64,000 nucleotides of DNA from Anniella stebbinsi. Taxonomy: Eukaryota > Chordata > Lepidosauria > Squamata > Anniellidae. Position 1 is the first letter of the stretch. Each line of letters starts with the position of its first letter. Where the stretch lies: positions 69,370,763-69,434,762 of the forward strand of contig JARDYH010000007.1 of NCBI GenBank assembly GCA_029215795.1, in the 5' to 3' direction. The position numbers were made by a program, and so were the translations under genes. The notes under the pieces were generated by a model that saw only the letters and a list, made by a program, of their open reading frames with translations, searched no databases and had not been told where the DNA came from. Positions 53,494 to 64,000 of the stretch are shown here, piece after piece.

Positions 53494-54732
53494 ACTGACC
53501 TTCAAAGAGAGGGCTGTCTTCTGGAAAAGAGGAGTCATGGCCACCCTACAGTAGGTCACCTCACCCTTCCAAATGGTTGGCTTCTTGCCCTGGCTTTGAC
53601 TTTTAATTGTTATGCTTTTTTTTCTGTTCCTGGGCCAAAGAAATAAATGGGGTCAAACAAGTTCCAGTGGCGATGAACTTAAAAATGTTTAATGGTCTGT
53701 TAATTCCATTGAAGAAACGATTGACCGATACCCTCACCGCTGAAACACAAAACCAAGCTCATTTGTCAGCAGATTATGATGTGATTCAGGCTGTGCTTGG
53801 CGACCAGAGTTTGTGTGTCTTGCCAAGCGAAGCAGACTTCAAAGGCGTCTGTCAGAACAAAGAAATGAACTTTGAGAGACAGAAAACAAATGTTGTTTTG
53901 CTACGGGATGTAAGATGTCCCAGGTTTGCCATATGTGAAGTCTGAAAGCTGATTTTTTTTTTATTACTCTTTTGAATCCATATCACGCAATAGTTAGGGA
54001 AGTAAATATACATACATTGTACCATCAGATACAATTATGCTTATAATAATTTATATTATTGTTATTGCTAATATTACTACTATAACTATTACTACTAAAA
54101 ATACACAACTTTAAATAGTACCTACATATATCCATTTGAAATAAACCAGATATCATTCAGTGCAATTGTAATCTTTAAAAGACACCATGGATATGATCCT
54201 AACAGCAAGGAAACATGTTTAAGAGACATTGATTTCCAGGGGAGAGATCTGAGAAGTGCTTGATTTGGCCTGGGCCATGCTCAGTATGTTTACTTGCAAG
54301 GGATATCTCTACATAATATATGGCCACCCTAGAATTGGGGGGTGGGCTAAGGCATGGCCATATGGAGACTCTAGGAGCACCCCAGAGCAGAGGTTCTGTA
54401 CCACTACCATAGAGGTTTTTGAGGTCCTACCTCCTATGGCCCATACATTGCGATTTTGTCAGACAGGGACAGAAGATTGGAAGGACCACTCTCAGCATCT
54501 GGAGCCAGCGTGGGAACTCTGATGACATTTGACAGTTTAGCATGCAGTCCTTACAGGAGCAGATGTGGTTATGTGTATAGAATTATGCCTTGATGACTGT
54601 GGCCCCAAGAGGAGATCCAGCATGTGTGAAACACTGAAACTAAATGGTCCAGGAAGAACTTCCTCTTCCTCTCACACGCCATGCTTTTCAATGGAGTCTT
54701 CTCTGTTGACCGTGTGACGGTGTAGAGGAAAC
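53494..54732. other. Intergenic, no supported gene
   Basis: An open frame at 53607-53945 (112 codons) has no motif that I recognise and no good splice context. ATT-rich DNA lies at 54030-54110. A short MITE end (ATATATGGCCACCCTAG) is near 54317-54333. Confidence 0.35.
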
Positions 54733-54740
54733 ATCACAGG

Positions 54741-55060
54741 TAGGGTGACCAGATAAAATCCAGGTCAGGGCTCATGTAACTTTAACAGTTGTAGAGAAAA
54801 GGGAATTTCAGCCAGTGTCATTTGTATGCAATTAGTTCCTGGTGAAATTCCCTCTTCATCACAACAGTTAAAGTTGCAGGGGCCCTGCCTTCTTTTGGAT
54901 ATGGTCACTCTAGTATAGTGCCTGCACCTTTAACTGTTGTGATGAAGAGGGAATTTCACCAGGAACTAATTGCATACAAATGACATTGGCTGAAATTCCC
55001 TTTTCTCTACAACTGTTAAAGTGACATGAGCCCTGACCTGGATTTTATCTGGTCAGCTTA
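54741..55060. mobile_element. Complete 320-bp palindromic hAT-type MITE
   Basis: Perfect 8-bp duplications ATCACAGG at 54733-54740 and 55061-55068. Both ends are of the GATAAAATCC type. It is the cleanest reference copy in the window. Confidence 0.94.
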
Positions 55061-55554
55061 ATCACAGGAGACTGAATGTCCACATCATCTCAAATGCCAG
55101 ACTTTTACAGTGAGTAAACTGCAAGTAACTACAGCAGCCGATCAATGAGGCTGGAGTGGTTGAGTGATGAGTAATCAAGCGCTGTACGTGTATGTGTGAT
55201 CCAGACCAAGAGCTCATGGGAGATAGCAGAACATGAATTTCCCAGAAGATAAGGCTATTTTTACTGATTCCCGATTACACAGAAGGCCCAAAATAAGCCT
55301 GGAAAAAGAAACACGTTTGTCCTTCACCTACCAATTAATCAAGTGGTAAGTTTGCCAATTAAACGGATTAAAGCTTCTGACCCTAGTTTAAACAGCAGGA
55401 TAATTAATGTAAGATGAATAACAGGAAAAGGCAAGAGCACCATAGAGATGCAGGAGTGTTGGATGGGTAGAGTGGAAGCCCTTGAAGCAATTCAGGGACA
55501 AAATGTGTGGCAGAAAGAGGAAGAGGTTGATGATAGCATTTCTACATGAGGCTT

Positions 55555-55900
55555 TTATTGCACGCTTGTGATGGGCCACTCACAGAAGTTTGCGAGTCCT
55601 TTATACACAGCACATGAAGTTGCGACCCCGGCCAATCTGTGAGCCTGCCCACCAGTTACCTTGCTTTTCCTGGGGCGGATATGTTCAGCCACCTTGCCAG
55701 CATGATGCCCTTAAGGTATTTCCACCTTCAGGAGCCTCGTGGGGCCACTCATCAAGTATCGGAAGAGATCCTGGCACTTCCGGGACTTCTCGTGATACTT
55801 TGCCTGACCCTGTGCACAACTCCTGAAGGTGGAAACACCTTATCGGCAGCATGCTGGTAACACAGGTGCATGTATCCGCCCCAGGAAAAGGCAGCCAGAC
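55555..55900. repeat. Inverted repeat of a CCTGGGGCGGATA element
   Basis: The left arm TTTTCCTGGGGCGGATATG...TTCCACCTTCAGGAG is mirrored by CTCCTGAAGGTGGAA...TGTATCCGCCCCAGGAAAA near 55815-55895. The first 50 bp also match 4850-4905. It is a probable foldback DNA element of unknown class. Confidence 0.6.
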
Positions 55901-56049
55901 CAGCTGGGTTGGGAGGAGCCCAGGCAGGAAGTGAGGTGGGAGACATGCGGGCGAGCAAGTGGCTGCTTCTTGGTCCTGCTGGCTGGCTGGTTGCACGGCT
56001 GGCCATGGCCTTTATATGATGTCGTCAACCTTCAGAGCATCTCCTGTGT

Positions 56050-58100
56050 TTTTTGAGCTTTGTCCCACTTTTAAAAAGATTGGAGATAAACAGAAAGAAA
56101 AGTTAATATGGCATATTGACAGTGTGTAATGCTGGCATTGTGCTATTGTACAGACACTAGATGGCACTGTTTCATTGAACATATAGAGCACTGTCGAGAA
56201 AGGAAGTTTTCAATTCAAACCATTGTCTGCCATCATAAACTCACAAAGAAACCAGAAGAAGAAAGTCCTGGTAAGGATACAGGAGTTGCCTGGTATGATG
56301 AAGCCCTTATTCAGAAAAGTGTAACAAATCTTCAGGCATTTTCAAAAATATGCAGCTGTTAGGAACCCTATGTGATACATTCTTTCTCTTCTCTGCTAGA
56401 GCCGATTGATAAAAATTCTAACTTGCTAAGAACGAATTCCATTGCCTATTGTCCAACATTTCTGGAAGGCATTTGGGAAAGCTGATTTAGTGTATTATTT
56501 ATTAGTATACTGTTACAATAGTTTAAACATTTTCTGCCTGGGGCACCAAAAGGTTTTGAGCTTTCTCTGCCTGGTGATGACCCTTCCATATATTTGCGTC
56601 ACAGGAAGACTCAGGAGGTCCACAGGGGTATCATTTCCTGGGGCTACGAGTGTGTGACACCTCACTGTCCACACCAAAGTGTGCAGTTGCACATCTAGGA
56701 TATAGCAGATGAATCATCCTCACCATTATTGAGACGTCTCCATTATTGAATGACAGGAAGCAGCCCAACTTTTCTAAATAAAACTAATTATTAGCCACAC
56801 CAAGACCAGAGATTGGGAGTCTGCTAACAGTGAAGGCTAGTGGCTCTGATTTTGGTGGGGCTACAACTCCAATCAGGGTTTCAATCAGAACCAGACTGAA
56901 CTCCAAAGGAGCTATCCAAGGTGTTGAACCCATTTTGGGGATAGGGTTCGGCACCTTGGATACCTCTTTTATATTCTGGCTGGTTTAAACTGAAACCCAA
57001 ACTGGATTCATAACCTCACTGGAATCGGAGCCATCAGCCTCCACTATCTGCTAAGCAAAGGCACACAGGAGGGGGAATGGGCTGAAGGACTTTGAACTAC
57101 TACTACGATAAGCCCCAGCTAGCATGGCCAATGGTCTGAGATTATGGGAGCCGTTGTCCAAAACATTTGGAGGGCTCCAAATGCAAATCTCCCCTCCTGG
57201 GCAGGACCAATACCATACCCCCTCCATTTTTTCAGCTTGAATTAATGCTTATTTCATTTGTGAAGTTTTCTCCAAGTCCTGCAGTTGGCAGTAGGCAAAC
57301 GAACATGCAGACATTCAGGCAAGGAAGAGCCATGGCCTTTCAGCTCCAGTGGTGCCTACAAATGCATTGGATGACCTTGGAGTTTAATGGTTAGAGCGGA
57401 AGGCTGGGGCAGTTTTATGCTAAAAATGTGGTTAGTTTCTCATCCCCAGGCTTAAAGCAACTCTTGCTTGAATCCGTTCGTAAGGCCAAAGTGCTCATTT
57501 GCATTACAAACGCCTCTCCTCCACATGAACAAGGGTCAGGTGCTCACCCAACTAGTGTAGGAGGAGCTCAAAAGCAATTTTAAGCCACATCTGTGAAAAC
57601 ACAGTCTGACCCACAAATCTGCCTACCAATTTCTGCTATTTCATTGTCATGGTTTTGTCCCTAGGACTCACTGGGTGTTGAGAATTCTCAGGTAGAGACT
57701 GCTAGCTCCACCCTATCAATGTCAGATTTATAATTCCTAAGTTCCTTGATGACAGAGAATGTCCTAAACCAGTTGATGCCTGTGGAAGGGATGATGGGAG
57801 AAACCGGCAATGGAATCAAAAGGGTTAAGGATTTCTACCAATCCAACCTTGGGATTCCGCAGTTGGGCGTCTTCTTCCGAGTCTTGAAGATTTTGCAGAC
57901 TTGGGGACCACCTTTATCATATTGGGGAAGGGTGTGTGCTCACTTTCATTTGCGCGTTTGCGCAAAGGCGAATTAGCACATGTAGAATGAAATTCTGTTA
58001 AAAAAAACCAACCCTATTCCATCAGTGAATGGATGACAAAATGAAAGACGCCTGACAATCCTTGAAACACAGGTGGGAACAGATTTCACAAATTCCTTAT
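56050..58100. other. Intergenic, no supported gene
   Basis: Mostly unique-looking DNA. Open frames (for example 56129-56362 and 57746-57976) lack motifs and splice signals. Some blocks (TATGGGAGCCGTTGTCCAAAA near 57143) belong to the same old repeat as 45890. Confidence 0.3.
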
Positions 58101-58104
58101 GTCC

Positions 58105-58680
58105 CTAGTTTGTGGTATGAATTTGTGCTGCGCTGAATCCTGCCCCGTATTTTCGGGAAGGTTTTCTCTCCCTGCGAAAGAGGCATTGTTTTTTTCTGCC
58201 TCTTTCACAGGGAGGGGAAGAATTGCGGAGAATTTTTCTCCTTGGGGAGAGAGGGACAGTGTTTCGACATACCTTTGAAAAGTGTAGCTGATTGTTCAGG
58301 GGTCTTCTTTCTATTTTTTTATTTAAAAAACACCCCCCCCCCCAGCACTTGGAGGATCCTGGCGGTTCTTCATGAATGCCTATTGGAGACCATGTGACTT
58401 CACTCTCTCCTATAGGCATTCAGGAAGAACTCCTGGGTTCCTGCAAGTACCGGAGGTGGTTTAAATAAATAAATAAATAAATAAATATACAAAGAAGACC
58501 CCCTCAAAACTTCCTACACTTAAAAAGGTATGTAGAAACCCTGCCCCCCTCCCCAAGGAGAAAATTCTCTGAAATTCTCAGTTCACCCAGCCTCTTTTGT
58601 CAGAGTTTTCATCCCTCTCCCCTCGAAATGCCGAAATTGGAAGAATCGGATTTTTTGGCACAGCACTAGTATGGATGTCC
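58105..58680. repeat. Possible MITE with internal hairpins
   Basis: Two inverted pairs are visible: CCCTGCGAAAGAGGC with GCCTCTTTCACAGGG (58171-58217), and TTCTTCATGAATGCCTA with TAGGCATTCAGGAAGAA (58366-58427). CTAGTTTGTGGTATG at the left and GCACAGCACTAGTATG at the right may be degraded ends. An (AAAT)n run is at 58464-58487. Confidence 0.4.
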
Positions 58681-58767
58681 TCATCACATCATCACGCTTC
58701 ATTGCCTCTCAAAACAAAACCGCAATTGAACAGAGACCACATCCTGTATGCTGTAGCAGGAAAGGAA

Positions 58768-58773
58768 TTTTAT
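58768..58773 (-). terminator. Poly(A) signal of the apolipoprotein gene
   Basis: AATAAA on the minus strand about 115 nt past the stop codon. A second AATAAA overlaps the stop itself (58885-58890). Confidence 0.65.
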
Positions 58774-58887
58774 TCACTCGCTTAAGCAGGAAAGCATCTT
58801 CATACCCAAATGTATGAAAAAAGCGGGGAGAACCCGCTTGTGAAAGCTCCATAGAAGTCTCCAGAGAAGGGAAGAAGTTGAGCCAAT

Positions 58888-58972
58888 TTATTCATGCCCC
58901 CAAAAGGAGGCTTGGTCATACAATATGCGTCCGTAGGTGCCCACAAACTCCGAACTTATTTCATACATGTTC
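58888..58972 (-). CDS. ApoC-II-like apolipoprotein, exon 3
   Basis: The acceptor TTTTTCTTTCCAG precedes GAACATG at 58972. The first base completes a Trp codon; then NMYEISSEFVGTYGRILYDQ and ASFWGHE lead to TAA. In apoC-II this C-terminal helix is the lipoprotein-lipase-activating part, and the spacing S..VGTYGRILYDQ resembles the mammalian STYTGIFTDQ segment (from memory). Phase 2 entry matches exon 2. Confidence 0.78.
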
Positions 58973-59169
58973 CTGGAAAGAAAAAGGAAGAAAGGGCAGG
59001 GGGATGAACTCTGGATGGTCATGGCAAGCGTGTCTGTCCTTCCCTTTTCGCCAACCAGATGGGAACTTTAAGGGACTATTTCGTCTTTTCTCCCGTCGCC
59101 ATTTTCCTACTCGGATCCTGTCCCTTCCCTCAGAATGGCTGTGAGACCCTTAGCGGAATAAATGCAGAT

Positions 59170-59395
59170 ATATTGGGGGCTTCCAGGTGAGACTTTTATT
59201 GCGTAATCATCCTGCATTTGTTGAATTTTGAGGTGGGGAGGCACCTTCATCTTCCATTTGTAACCCTCTCGGATTTTCTGACTACTTCTATCACCCTCCC
59301 CTCCTCTCCTCAGAAAATCCATTCCGGAGGAAAAAACAGACTAGCTGCACTACAACTTTTCACTGGCAGCACTCCGTCTGGAAGGATTCATGCGC
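59170..59395. repeat. Dispersed repeat shared with 19690-19930
   Basis: GTGAGACTTTTATTGCG, GGCACCTTCATCTTCCATTTG and CGTCTGGAAGGATTC are in the same order as at 19690-19930. It lies in intron 2 of the apolipoprotein gene. Confidence 0.5.
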
Positions 59396-60868
59396 TTTTC
59401 CCTCCACAGGATCAAAAGCAACTGAGGGTGAAGGGAGTGAGGGAAGGAGAGATTTAGAGGAAGAAAATGGTGTAGCGGGGAAAGGACTAAAGCTCCCATC
59501 CTCCTGCTCCGGTCAAATTTGGAGACCTCAGAGGTGGCATTCAAGTAAAAGTGTCCATTCTTGATTGCGTTGAGTTTGGTAGGCATCAAATATGGACTCA
59601 TGCTGGCCTCTGGTGGGCATCTTTAAACAACAACAGAGGCCATCTTTTGAATTGAGCGAGGGGCTGAAGGCCCACCAACTTTAGTTCTGCTGACTGACTC
59701 ACTTATGATATGAAAGTGCCTGAGGCGTTTTCTCCATGATTTAGGCATCTTGAAGAACTATGTACACTGTGTGAACAGTAGCAGAAGCTTTTGCCGATGT
59801 TCCCGGGAGTCACATTAAGCTCCTAGAGCGCCTTCCCCCAACCTGGTGAGCCCCCAAATGTGTTGAACTCCAACTCCCATAATCCCCCATTGGCTATGCT
59901 AGCTAGAGCTGATGGGACTTGTAGTCCAAAATAACTGAAGGGCGCCATGTTGAAGGAAAGTTGACCTAGGACAACAGTAATTTATCCTTACGATAAGCTG
60001 TCACACATAATATGCTACATAGAATTACAAAATATAATATACAAAAATTTAGCACCCAAAATTTTAAAACAATTTTAAACAGCTAAAAGGAGAAATACAA
60101 AGAGATTCTGGGACCTGATAATGCGAGTGACAAACAAATATTGAGAGAATTTGGTGAATATTTGACATCAACATTCACATAGGGGAACTCTGTGGAAAAT
60201 TACTGGAAACAATTTTGTTTCATCCTTTGCGTGCTTATTCATAACTGTCTGTCAATACCACCCATGTATTACCTCAGCAAATAAATTTGGGAACTTTTGT
60301 ACCCACTTTCAAAAAGTAAAGTATAGATTGGATGTTAGAGAAGCCACACCCAAACATATATTCATTGTATCTATTGACAGGAAAGGAGAATTGAGCTTTT
60401 CTTCATGAGGTTGTTAATCTGCTATATTTACTTTTGTTGTAGAATGCCTTACATGGGGAGTGATTCCTTTCCTGCTTTTTTGCTACAGACCTCTACGTGG
60501 CCCTGTGGTATCACTGAATACCACAAATATGCAAGTGAAAAAAGTGGTTCCTTTTGCTTTCACATTTAAATGCTGCATTTTCCCTGCTCTAAAAAAACCT
60601 CACCAGAAGTGCTCATTAGACACAGGAGTAAAACTAGAGGATTGTGATGTCATCTAAAGAACCTGTAAGCAACCTGTAAACAGTAAATGACAAGCATATG
60701 ATAAATGCCTTGTGTAGAAAAATGTACAATGCAATTCTATGTCTGTTCAGACATAAATTCCATTGAGTTCAATGGGACTAATTTCCAGCTAGATGTGGAT
60801 AGGATTGCAGCCCAAATCCTTGGAATCTCCCCCCACCTCACCACCCCCTTATCTCTCTTTATTCTTAC
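59396..60868 (-). other. Intron 2 of apolipoprotein gene
   Basis: It holds an old repeat fragment (TGATGGGACTTGTAGTCCAAA near 59910) and another at about 60730-60815 (TTCAATGGGACTAATTTCC to GGATTGCAGCCC). No further exon is needed for phase and none was seen. Confidence 0.4.
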
Positions 60869-61052
60869 CAGACTTTCTCTTTAACTGGCAGTGATTTGAC
60901 AGTTCCTACCCAGCCCTGGACTGTGCTGGAGATGTTATCCCAGTAACCTGTGACTGCCGTCTGAACTCCGTCAAAAAATTCCAGAGCCCCTGTTGCAGTT
61001 GTTGGAGTCTCTGTTGCAGCCTCTCGTTTTTGCAGGTGGTAGCTGGAAACTT
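60869..61052 (-). CDS. ApoC-II-like apolipoprotein, exon 2
   Basis: The acceptor TTAAATTTCTTGTAG precedes AAGTTTCC at 61052; the donor is GTAAGA after 60869. 184 nt, phase 1 in and phase 2 out. It encodes EVSSYHLQKREAATETPT, then GALEFFDGVQTAVTGYWDNI, and SSTVQGWVGTVKSLPVKEKV. The second half is an amphipathic helix of exchangeable apolipoprotein type; FFDGVQTAVTGYWDN parallels the apoC-II FLTQVKESLSSYWES region. It would act on plasma lipoproteins. Confidence 0.8.
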
Positions 61053-61185
61053 CTACAAGAAATTTAAACCATTATGATAGACAGACAGACAGACAGATCT
61101 CAAGAGCTCTTGCTGTTATTCAGGGCTTAGTTTCCTCTATGGGTGTTGTGGGAATCTGGTTGGGGCTCGAACGCAGTGCTTTCTC

Positions 61186-61610
61186 ACCGGCTTTGTCCCC
61201 CATGGTGCCAGTCTGTGGCTCCCCATGCTTGCCCGACTCAGCACAAGTGCGGGGATACCGACTTGTCTGCGAGCCGCCATTTTGTGTAAAAATGGTGGCT
61301 CAGCTATTTATGTAAAATGTTGGCCCGAAATAACTTTATTTCCACAAAATTACAGGAGTGAATGGTTTAATTAGAGGTATTTACAGCCACCATTTTAAGC
61401 AAATGGTGTTTTACGTAAGTAACTGAGCCACCATTTTTACACAAAATGGTGGCTTGCAGGATGGGGGAATGCCGCTCACTGTTCGCTGGGCACCTGAGGA
61501 TAGACTGTCGGCTCGCACGGCGTGCTGAACATGGTTTGAGGGGGCAGCAGGGGACTAGCAAGCGGCGCATGGGGCAGGCGAGGGTGAGTTCACGCATCCC
61601 TAGTTTCCTT
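61186..61610. repeat. Inverted-repeat element in apolipoprotein intron 1
   Basis: GCCGCCATTTTGTGTAAAAA with GTGGCTCAG (61274-61303) is mirrored by CTGAGCCACC and TTTTTACACAAAATGGTGGC (61425-61454). GC-rich shoulders lie on both sides. A foldback or MITE is likely. Confidence 0.6.
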
Positions 61611-61751
61611 GAATGTAGGCCACTGGGGAGATATACAGGATAAGTATCAAATAGGGGTTCACAAGAGATTGCTATTCCCCATCAGACTTCTAGAGGTCCC
61701 ATGATGCCATAGATTTCCTGTGGAGTATAAATTAATGCTAGGCTCTTTTCA

Positions 61752-62372
61752 GACGTCCGTCACACCTAATTCCCCGCCCTGGTTTGCCTCCATGTTTGTT
61801 TTACCTCTGAGGCAGAAGCATGTCAAGGTTATAATCCCTTTCACCTGAATAGCTGCTCTTTCGCTCCTTTGCTCTTCCACTCTGCTCCACCCCTCCCCTA
61901 CTCTTTCTCCCTCCAGTCAGGTCCTGGCAGATGAGTAATTCAACTGGACCGCCTTTCTGCCGGGCAAAAATGGAATGACCCTTTAGCCTGCCTCTTTGGG
62001 GGCATCAGGGGAGCACAATCCTGTCTCTGCAGAGATTCGGACATTGCATGATTTAAAAAAAACGCTTTTGAGCCTGGGATGCAAGGTTTGGGTTATATAT
62101 TGAGGCTTGGAGCCGGCTGCTGGGAGAGATCATTTTTCCCTGCCAGGACCTGATGCAATCCATTCAAGCCCCCATTCCTTTAAAACTACATGGAGGCTTA
62201 GGGCGCCTTGAATGCACTTAGGGAAAATCATCCAGACTTTTAGCATTCTAGGAAAGGCTGGGGAAGAGGCAGGGTGTCTACAGGACAGGCACGGCATCAT
62301 GTGGGTACCCTGCTGCAAATCCACACACCAGGCATGGCGAGAGTGCGCTCAACCACTGGTGTGACGGAGCTC
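61752..62372 (-). mobile_element. DNA element with GAGCTCCGTCACACC ends, copy 2 (inverted)
   Basis: The ends are GACGTCCGTCACACC and GGTGTGACGGAGCTC. It is collinear with the reverse complement of 24541-25172 over its full length (CAAAGCTTTTT-like region excepted), including GGGAAAATCATCCAGAC and CTGCTCTTTCGCTCC. It lies in intron 1 of the apolipoprotein gene. Confidence 0.78.
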
Positions 62373-62963
62373 ATAGTGTCACACACAGATCTGTCTCCCT
62401 CCCTCCCCTTTTCTTGTGAGTATGGGGAGGAAGGAAAGATGAATCCTCTCCACCCATCACCAATGCCATTTGGGGTCATCCTAGCTCCCATATTTGAAAC
62501 CTATCACAAAATTTTACCAACTATGACCATCTTTTGTCAGGACTTAAGAGACATTAGGGCACCCACAGTGATAGCTCTACTTACAAGAAATCTTAAAGGA
62601 TGACAGAGTTGGTTGGGATCCTGAATCTCTTTGCAAAATCATAGGGACTGGGCTGTAAGGGAACCCTAAGAGGTCATTCAGACCAACCCCATCTATATAT
62701 TAATTTTTCGATATCTTTGCATTGATGGTTTGTACAAGTTGTCAGTGAAGAATGGAATATAAATATGACATAACATGAAAAACCATTGTGTGTTCAGGTT
62801 GGGCTGAACATGTGACAGCATAAAGCAGGTGTAACTTTTTCACCTGTTGACGTCTAAGACTCTTGGAGGTACCAGGTTGGGGGGACCCTTCAAGCAAAGT
62901 TACACAACTGACATTGTGCCCACTCCATCTGAATGAAGCCATGGGCACAGTCCCTGCCATGAT

Positions 62964-63283
62964 TACGCTGACCATATGAAAAGGAGGACAGGGCTCATGT
63001 AGCTTTAACAGTTGTAGAGAAAAGGGAATTTCAGCCAGTGTCCTTTGTATGCAATTAGTTCCTGGTGAAATTCCCTCTTCATCACAACAATTAAAGTTGC
63101 AGGGGCCCTACCTTCTTTTGTATCTGGTCACTCTAGTATACTGCCTGCACCTTTAACTGTTGTGATGAAGAGGGAATTTCACCAGGAACTAACTGCATAC
63201 AAATGACTCTGGCTAAAATTCCCTTTTCTCTACAACTGTTAAAGCTACATGAGCCCTGTCCTCCTTTTCATATGGTCAGCCTA
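62964..63283. mobile_element. Complete 320-bp palindromic MITE with intact TSD
   Basis: 8-bp duplications GCCATGAT at 62956-62963 and 63284-63291 are perfect. Both ends are of the GAAAAGGAGG type. The copy and its right flank are nearly identical to 34699-35067. Confidence 0.93.
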
Positions 63284-63759
63284 GCCATGATGCACCCTAA
63301 GGGAGGGCCCTATCCACTTTATTCCCTTAATGGGGGCTGCCCCACTGCAGGTCAGAGGGTGCAGGCATATAACCCTGCCCCTTGGATAATTCCTAGATCC
63401 TGGCTTTGCATGGCCTGGATGCAACAAAGCCTTCAAGCAAACATAATTAATTCAAATTAATTAATATGTTTTAAAAGCAAAATACCCCTGTGATGAACAA
63501 GCCTAGGTTTATGTTAGCATGCATGCATGCCAGGTTTCAAGTGTCTAGGTTACTTGGAACTATTGTGCTGACAGACGGATGGGCATCCTCCTTAGTATTA
63601 CAGTGATATGATATGATATATCAGGATCCTTCAATCTGATCCTGTTCACATTTTGCCTTACAGAGCAGAACGTAAAGCCATCCACCATTTGAAGGAGACT
63701 GAAATCTTAGGAGTGTAAGATATTAATACCCTCAAAATTGGCAGTTGAGGAACACTTAC

Positions 63760-63823
63760 CTGAGCAGACAAGAAGTAACAGGAGCGATAGAGCCAGTACT
63801 TTCAGATCCATTTTCACAATCAT
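63760..63823 (-). CDS. ApoC-II-like apolipoprotein, exon 1 (signal peptide)
   Basis: Two in-frame ATGs (63823 and 63811) give MIVKMDLKVLALSLLLLLVC or the shorter MDLK form; either makes a strong signal peptide. I use the first. The donor GTAAGT follows at 63759 in phase 1, matching exon 2. The three exons (64, 184 and 85 nt) give 333 nt: 110 residues plus stop. ApoC-II genes also have three coding exons in this arrangement. A leader exon may lie beyond the window. Confidence 0.78.
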
Positions 63824-63926
63824 TGCTTAAGATGTTGAAATGAGGAAAATGAGGAAAAAATGCCAAGGTAAACAACATTAGGAAACATTCACAGTAGTTG
63901 GTTCCTCCTTCTATGTGGCAGTGTTT

Positions 63927-64000
63927 TAGGGTGACCAGATAAAATCCAGGTCAGAGCTCATGTAACTTTAACAGTTGTAGAGAAAAGGGAATTTCAGCCA
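63927..64000. mobile_element. 320-bp palindromic MITE, cut by window edge
   Basis: TAGGGTGACCAGATAAAATCC and the left-arm sequence continue to the end of the window. It lies just upstream of the apolipoprotein start. Confidence 0.88.

Noticed and set aside
53607..53945. A 112-codon open frame as a possible host exon
   Set aside because: No recognised motif, no convincing acceptor or donor, and a length not surprising in 64 kb.

Overview
This window is vertebrate genomic DNA and almost certainly reptilian, most likely a squamate. Coding sequence is split into short exons with GT-AG junctions. The rest is a dense mix of CR1, L2-like and L1 LINEs, tRNA-derived SINEs, hAT-type non-autonomous DNA transposons and simple repeats. 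The organism call is inference from this repeat mix and from protein resemblance; no species-specific marker was recognised.

Host genes, left to right. (1) The 3' half of a 17-beta-hydroxysteroid-dehydrogenase-type SDR gene (HSD17B3/HSD17B12 family), plus strand, five phase-compatible exons at 3183-10234; its 5' exons lie off the left edge. (2) CXCR3, plus strand, one large coding exon at 29851-30978 that is open through the splice acceptor, so at least one exon lies upstream; a weak exon 1 candidate ends at 18699. (3) A second CXCR3-like chemokine receptor, plus strand, with a 15-codon first exon at 36196-36240 and the main exon at 41334-42371; together they give a 360-residue receptor. (4) A complete five-exon trypsinogen, minus strand, 51659 to 46691 (253 residues), with TATA box and poly(A) signal. 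(5) A three-exon small exchangeable apolipoprotein, apoC-II-like, minus strand, 63823 to 58888 (110 residues). I reassembled each gene by matching splice phase, and each gives one uninterrupted frame.

Mobile DNA. Two hAT-type non-autonomous families dominate. Family 1 is a roughly 320-bp palindromic MITE with ends like TAGGSTGACC and 8-bp target-site duplications (TSDs); there are about 15 full or partial copies. Family 2 has ends like TAGGGGTGTGCAC, 8-bp TSDs, a conserved perfect hairpin near one end, and internal palindromic blocks edged by AGGTAAG motifs. One copy (37411-39467) has amplified the block into six tandem GC-rich units of about 242 bp. Other repeats are an L1 fragment (1-2774), three L2-like copies, several CR1 3' ends, a 630-bp TIR element present twice in opposite orientation, and at least five smaller MITE families.

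The genes do not form one pathway. The two chemokine receptors are a tandem paralogous pair; trypsin and the apolipoprotein are secreted digestive and lipid-transport proteins; the dehydrogenase is a steroid or fatty-acyl SDR. The most unusual structures are the GC-rich tandem palindrome array, the 1.36-kb inverted duplication at 34220-35575, a MITE that seems to have moved together with flanking DNA, and exchange of end types among the 320-bp MITEs.
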